Origin: Henckelia pumila
Lineage: Eukaryota; Streptophyta; Magnoliopsida; Lamiales; Gesneriaceae
Length of the DNA stretch: 64,000 bases
Direction: 5' to 3'
Assembly (NCBI RefSeq): GCF_033568475.1
Contig: NW_027331831.1
Location: forward strand, 2,542,001-2,606,000
A program made the position numbers and the translations under genes. The notes beneath the pieces were generated by a model. It was given only the letters and a program-made list of their open reading frames with translations, was not told the DNA's origin and ran no database searches. Each line of letters starts with the position of its first letter. Position 1 is the first letter of the stretch. This document shows positions 20,126 to 32,566 of this stretch, piece after piece.

Positions 20126-23100
20126 ATGGTGCCTTCCCGGATGACCGGAGGAGTGGCACAATCATCGTTGAGCTCAGGAATATTTTTCCAAGGAGATGGC
20201 CAGTCCCAGGTTGCTGGGAATTCTCTGCTGAGTTCAAATTTTGTGAACTCGTCTAATTCAGTACATGTACAAGCACGTGCCAACTTGGGTCCTGTTTCTG
20301 GGGATATGAGCAGCACAATTTTGAATGGTGTGGCAAGCTCCATACCGAGTGTTGGTGCCAGCTCTCTGGTCACTGATGCGAACTCGGGTCTTCCAGGAGT
20401 TCCTCATCTGCAGAGAAGTGCGAGTATCAATACAGAATCTCACATGCGCTTGCCGGCATCACCCATGTCTTTTTCATCCAATAACATTAGCATTTCAGTG
20501 TCATCTGTTATGGATGCATCCTCTCTCGCGCAGCAAAGCTCCAATCGAGACCTGGGCTTGCAACAAGGCCAAAGGATTCAGCGGCATCAAGGAGTTTCAA
20601 TTTCCACGTCTGGTGATCCAAGGATGCCTAATTCCTTCACTCCGGATCCTGCTGCTCTATCTCCACAACAGAAGAAACCTCGTTTAGACATGAAGCAGGA
20701 AGATATCATACAACAGCAGGTGCTGCAACAGCTATTGCAGAGTCAGGATATCATGCAGTTACAGAATCCCAATCCTCAGTTACAAGCTTTGATCCAGCAG
20801 CAGAAACTAAGGCAGCAACAGCAACAGCTTCTACAAAATATGCCACCAATACAGCGGGCTCAAATATTGCAGCAACACCAGCAGTTGCAGTTAAGACAGC
20901 AGCTTCAACAGCAAGGAATGCCGCCCGCATCTGGAATAAATCGCCCTTACGACGGTGGTGTATGCTCACGCCGTCTTATGCAATACCTGTACCATCAGAG
21001 ACAGAGGCCTTCTGTAAGCACTTTATAGTATTTGACAGTTGGTCACAAGTGCCTGCTTGCCATTTTTTTGAATTATTTTCCCCAAACATTATTCAATGCT
21101 CGTATTGTTTGTATAAACGATGAAAATTTTCCTTCTTTAGATCCAATCTTGTATTGCATTGCTCAGCGCACTTTGTCATGATATCATTTTTTTGCCAGGA
21201 CAATACTATTGCATATTGGAGAAAATTTGTGGCCGAGTATTACTCTCCACGTGCAAGGAAGAGATGGTGCTTGTCTTTATATGATAATGTTGGAAATCAT
21301 TCACTTGGGGTATTTCCCCAGGCAGCAATGGTAATTGTCTTGGGCCACAGGTTACTTTACTGCACCATACGCCTGGATCCGTTTTGCTGATGAAGAAGCT
21401 AATGATGAATCTTTGAGTGCTTGGATTTGATGTGTTTATTCATTCAATTTTTTTGACATTGTCATTTCTTATTGCCTCATTTTCGCAGGATGCATGGCTG
21501 TGTGACATATGTGGCTCAAAATCTGGAAAGGGATTTGGTAAGCTTTTTCTCAAACACCCATAAATCACTGTTGTATTGGAGAGATTCTATTTTAAGATTG
21601 AGCAAAGTTAGGACAATGTGAAGAGAAATCATTGCACTTCCACCAAAAAAAAAAAAAAGAGAGAGAGAAAGAAAGAAAGAAAAAAATCCTGTGATTTGTT
21701 TCGCCATTCCATGGGAAGATTCATATGCTCTTGGTTTTTGTTAATTATGGCGGAAATTTTAGTTAGATGTTCTGAAAAGTAAGAAGGTTATCTATCAGGA
21801 ACTCAGAGGTTATGCTAAATTATTTTGTTGTCATAGGATTTAACTTTTAATGTTGCCAAAAGGCATGTGAGGGCGTAGAGCAGTAAAATTTATTTCTGAG
21901 TGAATTTGTTCAAGTGTAAACGGAGTATGTAATCACAAGATATTAGGATCTGTCCGAGTGAACTTTTCTAGAACTTTGTACAAATGGGCTTTCACCAAGG
22001 GAGTCAAACAAGCTTCTAGCGGTTCTTTACCTGAGTTTGAGTAGCTTTGTTCATTTTGCATCCCTAGCTTGTACCTCAATGTTCACATCAGATCTTGTAC
22101 TGTAACACATTTTCTCTTTTTGCATTTTAACAGAGGCAACTTTTGAAGTGTTCCCTAGACTTAATGAAATCAAATTTGGCAGTGGTGTTATTGACGAGCT
22201 CCTATTTTTGGACTTGCCTCGGGAGTGTAGATTCCCGTCAGGCATGATGTTGTTGGAGTATGGAAAGGCGGTTCAAGAAAGTGTGTTCGAGCAACTCCGC
22301 GTAGTTCGTGAGGGTCAGCTCCGTATCATGTTCACTCCTGATTTGAAGGTAAGCTGCAATAAACTAATTCAGTCAAAACAACCGCCGGATGATAGTCATA
22401 GATGTCGTAACACTTGCATCCCCACACCTTCTTCAGATATTATCTTGGGAATTTTGTGCACGGCGTCATGAAGAACTTCTTCCTCGTAAATTGGTTGCAC
22501 CACAGGTAAAATTGTGCTTCACTGTTATGGTTCTTTTTCGCTGCATATAAAGGTGAAATTGAAGATACGGTGAAAAAAATGGAACAGGATCTACACATGA
22601 GGAGTACATCAAGCATATTAATGAAGTTTGTAGAAATTTCTCATTACTAATAAATGGTACTTTTACTGCAGGTAAATCAATTGTTGCAGGTTGCACAAAA
22701 ATGTCACAGTACTATATCTGAGAGTGGATCCGGTGGAGTCTCTCAGTCAGATATCCAAGCAAACAGTGCCATGTGAGTTGAAAATCTGTTACCCTAGTGG
22801 TGTGGATTTTATTTTGGGTTTTTCTCTCTTCACATTTAATAACGGATTTCGTTTTATTTTCATGCTTTAGTGCATTTTTTTTTTATGTTTTTACATAAAC
22901 AAGAAGAAACTTGTGTAAAAGTCCAACAAGCATCCATTTTAAAAAGTGTGTCAAATTTGTGGTTATTTTTCCTTCTATTAATTTTATAGCTATTGCTGTC
23001 GCAGGGTTGTCACAGCTAGACGTCAGCTTGCTAGAAGCTTGGAGTTGCAGTCGCTAAATGACTTGGGATTTTCCAAAAGATACGTGCGGTGCTTGCAGGT

Positions 23101-24979
23101 ATGTCTCAATTGTTGACCTTTGTATGAGCCTTTCAATGTTTACCTGTTGGTGTTTTTGAGCTTTCTCAATTTTTCATGTTAACAGATAGCTGAGGTAGTC
23201 AACAGCATGAAAGACCTGATGGATTTCTGCAGTGTACAAAAAGTTGGGCCTACTGGTAACTAACCTTATCTAGCAATGTTGCCTAATTGGTTGTTCACTT
23301 CTTGGTTAGGTAATTTGGGTGGAGACTCCATCACATTCTCCAACATCTATCCAAATTACACAATTTGGAAAATAGAAATGCTGCTACTCTTCTGAAAGTT
23401 AGAAAATTTTTACATTTTGGTTAATTATTATACGACAGGTAAAGATATATGTTTAACACTACCTCTCCTCCAAGTATGCCACAATATCTCCCGCACCTGA
23501 CTACTTTCCATGTAGTGTTGATTTATTGGAGGAAATATGTTTAATTTGGATGCAAGATGGGGAAGGGTCGCTGTAGAACACAATGGAGCGTGAAAGTGTG
23601 AGATTAAATAATCGGATTTTCTAGCATTTTGGGTCAAATATTTTTGGAAAAAAAAAAAGTATGGTCGAAAAATAAGTTACAAATAGGGGTGGGTTTTCGG
23701 TATAGCGTATCAAAAATATTGGTATGAAAAAATTCATACTGGTACGATATCGAAATTCTGAAATTTTGGTATTGAAAAAATTCATACTGATTCCGTATAG
23801 ATACCGAAAAAAAATTCGATATATACCATAAAAATGTCTATATATCGAAAAAATTTCAGTACGGTATCTCGAAAAGTTGGTATTTTGGCTAGGTATCTCA
23901 GCCCTAGTTACAAACGTAACCTAATGTGCAAACCCAGCTTGCATGTGCTGTGGGCGTTCCCGTAGATGTAGAATAAATACATCAACTTAGTGCAAAGATG
24001 TTAGTTGTTTGAACTTCATACAACATAATCTGTCTCCATGATTTCCTCAAATAAAGTGCATGTAAATTGCCTTGACACCCATGTGACTTTTATGATGGAG
24101 CTCAAAACCATAATCTAATCTGCAGATGGGTTGAAAAACATACCAAGACATATCAAGCCAGCCAATGTCCAGATGCAAAATGCACAAGCAATGGAGCAGA
24201 TGAGAAGTATCCAAGGTCCGCCAGCTGATCCCAACATGCTCAACAAGTTAATGGCAATTCATCCTTCTCTCAGTAGCCAAATGAATAATAATACCCCACG
24301 TGCAGTAGTTAGACAAGAAGCTTTGAGCAGCTCAGCACAGGCTACTACTGCATTGAGTAACTGCCCGACTTTACTGACCAGAGAGAACTCAACTAACTCA
24401 AACCATAATTATGTTCATCTGGAGGCATCTTCTCCTTTTAGTACCGCCAGCCAACCTCCATCTTCAATAACTCCCGCATCTTCTGGTATTTTGCCCAGAG
24501 CCTTGCAGATTCCGCCAGTTGGTGGCTTTTCGAGTTGCCGTTTACCACAACAACAAGTGCACCAGCATTCATCAGGTGGGAATGTCTTGCAACAGCATAT
24601 GATCCAGCAATTGCTGCAAGATATGAGCAACAAGAATAGTGGGGGAGCCGTTCCACAGCAGTCCCTTTCTGTCCATAATAATTCAGGCGGGAATCCGGAT
24701 GCCCGGGAGTTCAGGAATAGCGACTCACCAGCAGTGAGTGGGCCAAGGAATGTTGTCGGCCAGCAGCCACCAAGCAGAAGCGACAGTTTCAAAGCTACTG
24801 CAAATGGTGAGTCTTCTGCACCCACCGGCACTTTTGAATTCGGCCAAAAACCATCAGATTTGCAACAGAATCTTCATCTTTCTGATGAGTTGGTTAATGA
24901 TATCGCCCATGAGTACATCGAAAATGGGTTTTTTAGTAATGATTTCGATGACAATATGAACTTCAGCTGGAAACCGTGA
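20126..24979 (+). CDS. SLK2: SEUSS-like transcriptional adaptor (SLK2 type)
   Basis: Nine coding exons: 20126-21013, 21199-21330, 21489-21537, 22134-22348, 22437-22505, 22672-22772, 23005-23098, 23186-23255, 24126-24979. All introns are GT-AG, frames join exactly, and the product is 823 aa, close to Arabidopsis SLK2 (~816). The N terminus (MVPSRMTGG, SGIFFQGDGQSQ) is the SLK signature. A Gln-rich zone covers residues ~190-285. The LIM-binding (Ldb1/Chip-like) domain starts around YLYHQRQRPS and runs to about residue 520, including WCLSLYDNVG and FGSGVIDELLF. The C-terminal third is Ser/Asn/Gln-rich. SEU/SLK proteins are nuclear adaptors that pair with LEUNIG/LUH corepressors in floral, meristem and stress regulation. 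No lesion is seen. SLK2 versus other SLK paralogues is a best guess. Confidence 0.93.
23684..23906. mobile_element. Non-autonomous hAT-like MITE in intron 8 of the SEUSS-like gene
   Basis: A 223-bp AT-rich element starting TAGGGGTGGG and ending CTCAGCCCTA, which are imperfect inverted ends. It is flanked by the exact 8-bp direct repeat GTTACAAA (23676-23683 and 23907-23914). An 8-bp duplication and short inverted ends are typical of hAT elements. It contains GGTAT- and ATACC-rich internal palindromes and no ORF. Confidence 0.8.
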
Positions 24980-25574
24980 CCCGACTTACTTTGTTGTGTC
25001 GTAAGCTTGCATTATTAGGGTGTTCCACTTGGGGTGGTCTTTGTACAGGCTGTTGCAATTTCCTTTATTATTATTTTTTTTTCCCATTTTATTTTCAAAC
25101 ATTTGGAACTTGTGATGTTTGGTAGTGCAATGTTCCTGTTTGTTTGTTGAAATTGTGTTATCCACATCCAAAATTTCTTCTCAAGTGTAATTTATGGAAA
25201 TGAGTTTTGAAAATTATTTTTAATTTGGTGTATTTGCTTGGCCCAATGATTGAAGAAGTGTGTGAGTTGTGTAATGCCCAATTTCTTGCACATCTTCATT
25301 GTTTGTTTTTGACAGAAGTTTCCACAGGAAAGGGATGCATGATTCTTTGTTCAATCAATTCGACTCGTTTCAAATCAAATTCATCGATCCAATTTGGAAC
25401 CTTTGAATATATATTTTTGAAAGCTTGATTAATAATTTTAAAACATAAAAAATTGTCAAACTTGCAGCCTTTATGCCATGAAACAAACCATTTGACATCA
25501 TGTAATCTATACTAAAAAAATTGATAAAAATACATATGTATATATGGATATAGATATATATTCTCAGACCAAAA
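24980..25574. other. 3' intergenic region between convergent genes
   Basis: This 595-bp stretch holds the 3' UTRs of the SEUSS-like gene (+) and the F-box/PP2 gene (-), which converge here. T-rich runs near 25070-25090 could serve polyadenylation on the plus strand. No further gene is seen. Confidence 0.5.
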
Positions 25575-27691
25575 TTATCCAATCTCTGTGCATGGGGATC
25601 CAACACTGGGACAAATGAACACACAATCCAAGCAAAGGCCGCCTTTAGTATGCGTGCAATCAATCTGCGTCATCGAAAACCTAAGCTTCGTGAGAGAGTG
25701 TGAATTCTCGACCACAAAATCTCCAACATGATGGTAACTCCATTTCCCTTCTTCTTCCAAGAAACACTGCGATTTTGCATGGTGCCCGTTCGATGATGCT
25801 ACTTGGAATTGCACTGGTTTTATGTTCCAGCCATGAATCTTTTCTGCATTGTTGCACATTAATCTTCGGCTGCCGACGAGCCGTTTCGAGGGTCGACCGA
25901 GTTGTAATCGGAAGAACAGGCTGTATGTGCCTTTGGGGAATTCTAGGTCCAAGTTGCCCTCTACTTCTAGCCACCATATTTGTTGGAGATAAGCCACTGT
26001 ATGGAACCTGTTACTCAAAAATATTTGAGAATTAATGAAATGCATGTTATTTGGTTTCTTTGGAAAACAAAAACAAAATATTACGTGATAGTCACAAATT
26101 ATAGAAGATTTTATACTTTGCTATACAATATGATCGAGTTAATATTATGAGACTGATGTATAAAGTAAGTCATGATTATTATCTAGAAAACACGAGAATG
26201 AATTTTCAGAAAGTGACGAAATTAAATAAAAAATGAGTTTTTTGTTTTTCACGATGGAAATCCAAACATGGTCCACAATTAAAGTTAGACGTTGAAATGC
26301 AATGGCCGGAGCAAGAAATATGGACATCAATCATATCATACATGTCGAATTCTCGAAATTAATCATGGGACCAATATTATATAAAACAGATTATTGATAT
26401 ATACAGATCGAATAGGACCATATATATATGAGCTAAATAATCATGCAACGCACATTTATATATATTCATTTTCCATATCATGTACTTATTATCGATTAAT
26501 TGATTATTGAATCATATAATATAACACGACTAAATCACCTGTTTACATGTAATTAATCACACTACATGAATTACCTAAAAATATCAACTTATTTATCGCT
26601 CATATTATACATTAACATCCTTTAATCATTTCATACATTATCGTATAGCTATCATGGAAAATATTACAAAGAAAAATTCTGACCTGGATTCATCGGTGGA
26701 GACATGACTCCAATATCTACGATCATCAATGCCAGTGATTTTCAAGCCCTTCCAAGAAATAGCAACGCAGATTCCTCTTCTCCTATTGTCCAACCAAATC
26801 TCCTGCGTATTTTATTTATATTAGTTAATTAAAACCCATAATAATTAATCCCCGGTACTAAAAAAAGAAGAAAAAAAAAAAGGAGAGATTTCACATCCTT
26901 GTGAAATATTTAGAACTTGAATTTATTTTCGTACACATGCACCATATTTAACCTATATTTTTCGTTGAAAAATCTAAAAACCATTATATATATTTTCGAG
27001 TGAATGCGAAATGGTAGCCAAGAGATAATGGTTATAAAAATCACATGGATTTATCGATTTCTTTTCGTTTGTAATTATTGATTTTTATCAAATTATTTTA
27101 GTTTTTACAAAAAACTTATGTGAAAATTTATCTCTTCTCTTGATAATTAAATGGATGTCCGATTCTATCTTTATCATTCTTTCAATATATTTATTTAATT
27201 ATTAAGGGGTAAAAAATTAGATTAATTATTAAAAAATTCTCACACTTTCCCACTATCCAATTATCCTAGGTCCTAATTAATTACAACGATCTCGCTACCC
27301 ATGAAAAAATTATAAATTAATTCAAACTAACAAAACATATTTTATGCACGTAGTATAATAGTATAAATTCGATTCTTAATTCCCACGTATTTCATCAGTT
27401 CAAGAAAATTAGCAATATTATATTTAGTTATGTGAAATTATCCACTACGATAGATAATCTACATATGTATACATGCGAATACCGTAATAGTATGGCTCAA
27501 AAAAAAAAATACCGTAATAGTATAATATAATATTTCTAATCAATTTTTTCGATAATAAGCTACATGAAATTATGTCGTGATCCAACAACTAGTCCAGCCA
27601 TCCTAGTAACTCCACTAATTTGACCCACAAAAATGATTTCTTCAACATGCATATCACATTGCTAATATCATATATCATATCCTAGCTTGTG

Positions 27692-27752
<61 letters not shown>

Positions 27753-28525
27753 AGCCCAAAATCAGAATCGTATAGTTTAAAATTTTACAATATTCCTCTC
27801 GGCAGTAGTATAGTACTGTCGGTAGAAATAATTAATTAATTTCTTACCTCTATATATGTATATTTTAGGAAATGTTTACAAATACTTAAAAAATGATTAT
27901 TGAACTTTTTTATATATATAAAGTTTCAAGATTTTGTAATAAAACCAAGTCCATATTAATCATTTTTTAAAAAAAGGAAAAAAAAAATATTTAGAGACAC
28001 TTTCTTACTATTACATACTGTACCTGTGTACAATAATATTACTAAATATGATATATGACTATATATTTGGAACAAACAAAAAAAAACGTTGACAATATAA
28101 TTGGAGACTATATATTTGGAACAAACAAAAAAAAAACGTTGAGAATATAATTGAAACGGAGGGAGTATATGTTTAAAACAAATGGAAAATGTATATATAT
28201 GTAGAGGAAATACAATACAATAATAAATGTTTGCGTTGCGTACTTTGGTGTCAGCATCAAAGCGAGAGGGAATACTCAAGGTGGCGTAAATCTCCTTTTT
28301 AGAGCAGAAATATTTCTCCTTATTCTTCAAAAGAATCCGATGATTTTCAGGCAACTTAGGTTCCCACACAGTATCAGACAAAGAAGCTCGGAGAAATGCT
28401 TTGTTCAGACACGAAAATTTGCAGATTTCTGAAGCATCTAAACGTGACAGAATCAAAGCGATACAGTTCTCTGGTATGTCCCCCAGACCATTCATATTTT
28501 CCGGGCCTGAAAAACCAGCCCCCAT
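25575..28525 (-). CDS. F-box protein PP2-A type (PP2-A13-like, F-box plus phloem-protein-2 lectin domain)
   Basis: Three exons on the minus strand: 28525-28244, 26802-26684, 26007-25575. GT-AG sites and phases (0, then 2) join to a 277-aa product. Residues ~12-60 are an F-box ([25 protein letters not shown] is cut here to its core, [14 protein letters not shown]). The PP2 domain follows, with [39 protein letters not shown] and the terminal [14 protein letters not shown] block. The MGA start is typical of the group. Such proteins serve as SCF-ligase substrate adaptors with a glycan-binding-type lectin fold; the substrate is unknown. Intron 1 is 1.4 kb and carries an AT microsatellite and a MITE fragment. 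The coding sequence looks intact. Confidence 0.9.
27694..27748. repeat. (AT)n microsatellite in intron 1 of the F-box/PP2 gene
   Basis: About 27 uninterrupted AT dinucleotides. It is self-complementary and likely length-polymorphic. Confidence 0.95.
28060..28172. mobile_element. Stowaway-like MITE fragment with internal duplication
   Basis: The right end reads ATTGAAACGGAGGGAGTA, the reverse complement of the common Stowaway terminus (TACTCCCTCCGTTTCAAT). Inside, a ~51-bp segment (GACTATATATTTGGAACAAAC...ACGTTGA) is present twice in tandem. I do not find the opposite terminus, so this is a fragment. It lies in intron 1 of the F-box/PP2 gene. Confidence 0.55.
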
Positions 28526-31219
28526 TCAATAATATTCCTGATCAATATTTTGATCAAGAAATTAATTAACCCCGATCGAAAAGATTCGAGAAAATTATGA
28601 AACAGAATGCAATAAATGAAATTAACAACTTTGAAGAATTCAAGAAAGTGGGGATCGAGGATTTCTGTGTAGTGGAGAAGAGATCTTTTGGTGTGGATAG
28701 AGGAAATATATATATATATGGAAATTAAATGCATTTGTTTATGGCACAACCAATCAGCAAATTTTTTCTCTTGTATATATTATATAATAAATTTATTTGA
28801 TGTATGTATGTTGTTTCTAACGAAATATACGATTTTAACCTCGTGATTTTAAGAAAAATATATTGTTTCATAAATGGACAAAATTGGGAAAACTTGGAAT
28901 AAAATTAAGGTCGAGTGTGATTGGACTTGTCACATGCATAAATAGAATAGGGGGCAAAATGTGAAGGAATAATAAATATGGGAAACAAAAAGCAGTAAAT
29001 TGACTTTAAATCCTACGTTCAAACCTAACTTAATTTCCCTATAGTCCATGTCAAACAAAACACTCCCTAGTTCCACCTGTTTTTTTGAAATTAAGTACAA
29101 AAACATTGAAAATATTATACTAATACATGATATATTTGAGTACTAATTGTTTAAGATCTGATACTAGCGTACTAATATATGATTTTTTTTTAGCACTCAA
29201 ACATACATACAAATATTGGTATTAATGACACATTTGCATTTTTTGGATGAAAATCGGTACAAAATATTAAAAATATGGTACTAATATATGATATTTGAGT
29301 ACTAACTGTTTTAAATCTGATAGTAATATATGATATTTGAGTACCCAAACATTTGCTGTAAGTGCATGATACTAATAAAATTGTTCAAATTTTATTCTCA
29401 AAATTTATATTTTGTACCCGATCTAAACCAATTAATGCTCAAATATTATATATTAATAATATATTTTTAATTTTTGTACTGATTTTCACTCGTAAAAAAT
29501 ATGTGAGCCCTAGGAGTGTAAACATTTTTTTTAAAATCAGGAAGTACAAAAACATATTATATCTGACAGATACCGAATGCAAAATTCTATTGTAGAGATC
29601 ATTTAAAGCCAATTTACCCAACAAAAAGTTAACCTATAGAGTGAACTTTACGCAGTAGGCATTTGTTAAATATTGCTTCATGACAATGTCGATCTCCTTT
29701 TTAATTAATTAATCAAAGGAAATTTACTTTATACTAAGATGATTAATTTTTTATAATTTTATTTGTTTTCATTAATATGGTATTATACATGTCAAAGTAT
29801 GTCAATGCTGCAGTATCAACATATTAGAAAAAAATGACTCATTAAAACGCAAGAAAAATTAGCAAATATAACATTAACATCAAATTTTAACAACATAGAA
29901 AGCCAAAATCGTAAAATAGCAAATATGTGAAATCAAAATTTTTATTTCGCCTAGTTATGTCGACATATAAATTTTGACTAAGAAAATATAAGAAGCATCA
30001 TGTGATATTTAATTTGGAGTCACAATCATGGTTTGCTGATTTTACACCGCATGTCTAGTGGCCAATCGATATATGTTAAAACGTTTGGTACTGTATATAA
30101 AATATATAATATGATATAATACACATTCTTACGACTTCTTCGATATTAGCCTCTGTGGTCCTAGAAACAAATTTAATAAAATATATATCCAAATAAAGTA
30201 ACTGCGATGTGGATTTTTTATGGCCTTATAAAATTTGTTAAACCCCTTCGAGTTCTTAAAGATATATTCCATGTTTAGATTATACTAATTAATCGTTTTT
30301 TATTTGTTTATTTGTTTGTTTGTTTTAACTATGGAATCTATACAATCGTTACTTTATGATATATTGTGTAAATTCTTGGACTGATGTAACGGTCTTTTTT
30401 GTGATTTTTTCGTATGAGAAGGTGAGTTTAGTTTTGACCTATTAAGATTTATTTTTGAAGATTTTTCATCAAAGAACGTGTTTTTTTGCCTTAACCTATT
30501 ATCAAAGAACATAAATGATCTAACTACGGTTTTTAAAAATCTAATAATAATTATAGCCCATCTATTTTATATATAGTATATTTTAATCACTTGTCAAAAA
30601 GTTTATGGCAAAATATTCCTTTGCGTGAGTTCTAGGAAAAAGAAAGTGAAAAAAATAAATTTATTTCACATAGTTTATTATGACGTAATTCTTGTTTGCT
30701 TGGGGGAGGCATGATCTGGTCTATTAAATCATATAATTTTATTTGAAATCCACACTGAATCAGATACTTGAGAATGGATATCGAAGTTTTATGCTCTTTT
30801 TTATACACTAGTAAATGTCACGTACAACGAAACACTTTTTATTATTGATAAATATTGTTAAATAAATGAGTTGAGATGAGAAGAGAAGAGATAAACATGC
30901 AATTAGTTAATAATCTTCATGATATTTTAGTAAATATTAAATTCAAAGTAATATGATATTTACAACATTTTTTTATAAAATGAATGTGAAAAATCTTTAT
31001 TTAAAGAGTTTATATGTTACAAGTTTAATTGAATTTATAGACGTTATTGTAAATAATGATTGTAGCAAATACTATAATTTTGTATAAATTAGACATTGAG
31101 AAAAATATATAATTTGATGTCATGAAATATTTAATAAATAAAATTTAAGAAAAAAAATATAACAAAAAATACATAGTGTTGAAAAATTATTTTATCACTA
31201 CTGTTTTTGAAAAAATAAT
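28526..31219. other. AT-rich intergenic DNA with local repeats
   Basis: The promoter side of the F-box/PP2 gene lies at the left, followed by AT-rich sequence. Around 29100-29360 a motif resembling TGATATTTGAGTACTAA...ATCTGATA occurs three times with drift. No gene is supported; open frames here are short and compositionally AT-driven. Confidence 0.45.
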
Positions 31220-31408
31220 ATAATAATACAGATAATGCATTCTAAACTTTAAATTAAATTACACCGTTTTTTCTTTTTTTACATAACCATTTTTTCTTCT
31301 TTCACGATTTTTTCGTTTGTCATCCATTATTTATTCTTTAAAAAATAATTTTCTCATCTTTTTCGATAATAATTCTTGTGATGTTTTCTCTATCAATTAT
31401 TTTTATTT

Positions 31409-31846
31409 TTATATCTTTATTCTTTGATTCTTTTGTTGGATCATGCTAAAATAATTCTTTGCAAGAGTATAAATAATTTCATTGTCTCCAACCTCCATTC
31501 TTGTGGTATGATCTTCTATTACTTGTAAGTCAATATCGTTAATAATCAATGTGCTATTGAACGGTTTTTTTATTTTTAATTTCATGCTAAGTTGTCCGAA
31601 ATCTACTATTGCAATAATTTTTGTTGCTAAATTTTTGCTCGAATTTTGAATGCTTTTGATTAAAAATGTTAACATTTCGTCTTGTATTTCAACCGTCTTA
31701 TCTATTTTGAGAATAAATGTATATATATTTTTATTTAATGTCTCTAAATCTTGTAATATATTGAAGCGATGTTGTCCTATAAATAAAAAAGATTTTATTA
31801 ATAATTTGTAACAATATACAGGACCGAACGCTTGCTGCTTTACCAA
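31409..31846 (-). CDS. Hypothetical 145-codon ORF in the repeat cluster
   Basis: The minus-strand ORF encodes a Lys/Ile-rich, probably helical product with no motif I recognise. Part of its sequence reappears in decayed form at about 34130-34290 on the same strand, so it may be the coding remnant of the local repeat family, not a host gene. It begins just after the short repeated terminus described for 31815-32062. Confidence 0.25.
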   Translation of the reverse strand: MVKQQAFGPVYCYKLLIKSFLFIGQHRFNILQDLETLNKNIYTFILKIDKTVEIQDEMLTFLIKSIQNSSKNLATKIIAIVDFGQLSMKLKIKKPFNSTLIINDIDLQVIEDHTTRMEVGDNEIIYTLAKNYFSMIQQKNQRIKI

Positions 31847-32062
31847 AAGCTATAACTGGTGGTAATAATACAACTCAAATCTTTTAAACCGCACATCAGC
31901 CAAGCGTCATGATTCGATTGTTTTACCCAGCAAGGACAATTATTGCACTCAACAATCTTCATTGCACTCATTGTACTCAATGAAAATCAAACTCATAAAC
32001 TTAGCTATGATACCAATTGTAGGACCAATCGCTTGTCACTTTACCAAAAGCTTACAGTTTTA
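31815..32062 (-). mobile_element. TRIM-like fragment with Met-tRNA-type primer site
   Basis: On the minus strand a ~40-bp segment (AAGCTTTTGGTAAAGTGACA, then AAGCGATTGGTCCTACA) is followed by TTGGTATCATAGCT, which matches a Met-tRNA PBS at 31999-32014 with one mismatch. About 170 bp later a near-copy occurs (AGCTTTTGGTAAAGCAGCAA, then GCGTTCGGTCCTGTA). Two short direct repeats with a PBS after the first are the plan of a terminal-repeat retrotransposon in miniature. Outer boundaries and target duplications were not found. Confidence 0.4.
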
Positions 32063-32436
32063 ATTTTCATCACTTACAGTCATCGTTAATTCCTTATTAT
32101 ATAGCTATATATATTAACAGTTTAAAATAATATATTATCAATAACTCATGTTAGGCTATAGATATAATGATTAATATAGTTTTATTTTGGCACAATATTG
32201 ATATTGATTCTTATGCAATTATTAACTCGAGTTTTCATCATTTGGTTGATTAATATTGAGCAAATATGACATGTTTGGTATCATGCATTTGTTTTATTTT
32301 CTTTCTTCTGTATTTATGCTCTGAATCGATATGATTTATTATGTATCTGCTAATAAGTGAGATATGTTAATCAAATTAAATAAAATATTCATTTTGTAAT
32401 GTTCTAATTTATGTGTTAATTACTTGTCTTACGAGT

Positions 32437-32440
32437 ATTG

Positions 32441-32523
<83 letters not shown>

Positions 32524-32527
32524 CATC

Positions 32528-32566
<39 letters not shown>
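32437..32566. repeat. (AAT)n microsatellite
   Basis: About 40 AAT/ATA trinucleotides, interrupted once by a CATCAT. Confidence 0.95.

Noticed and set aside
20751..20969. Minus-strand ORF opposite the Gln-rich part of the SEUSS-like gene, and others at 24415-24831
   Set aside because: Shadows of a well-supported exon.
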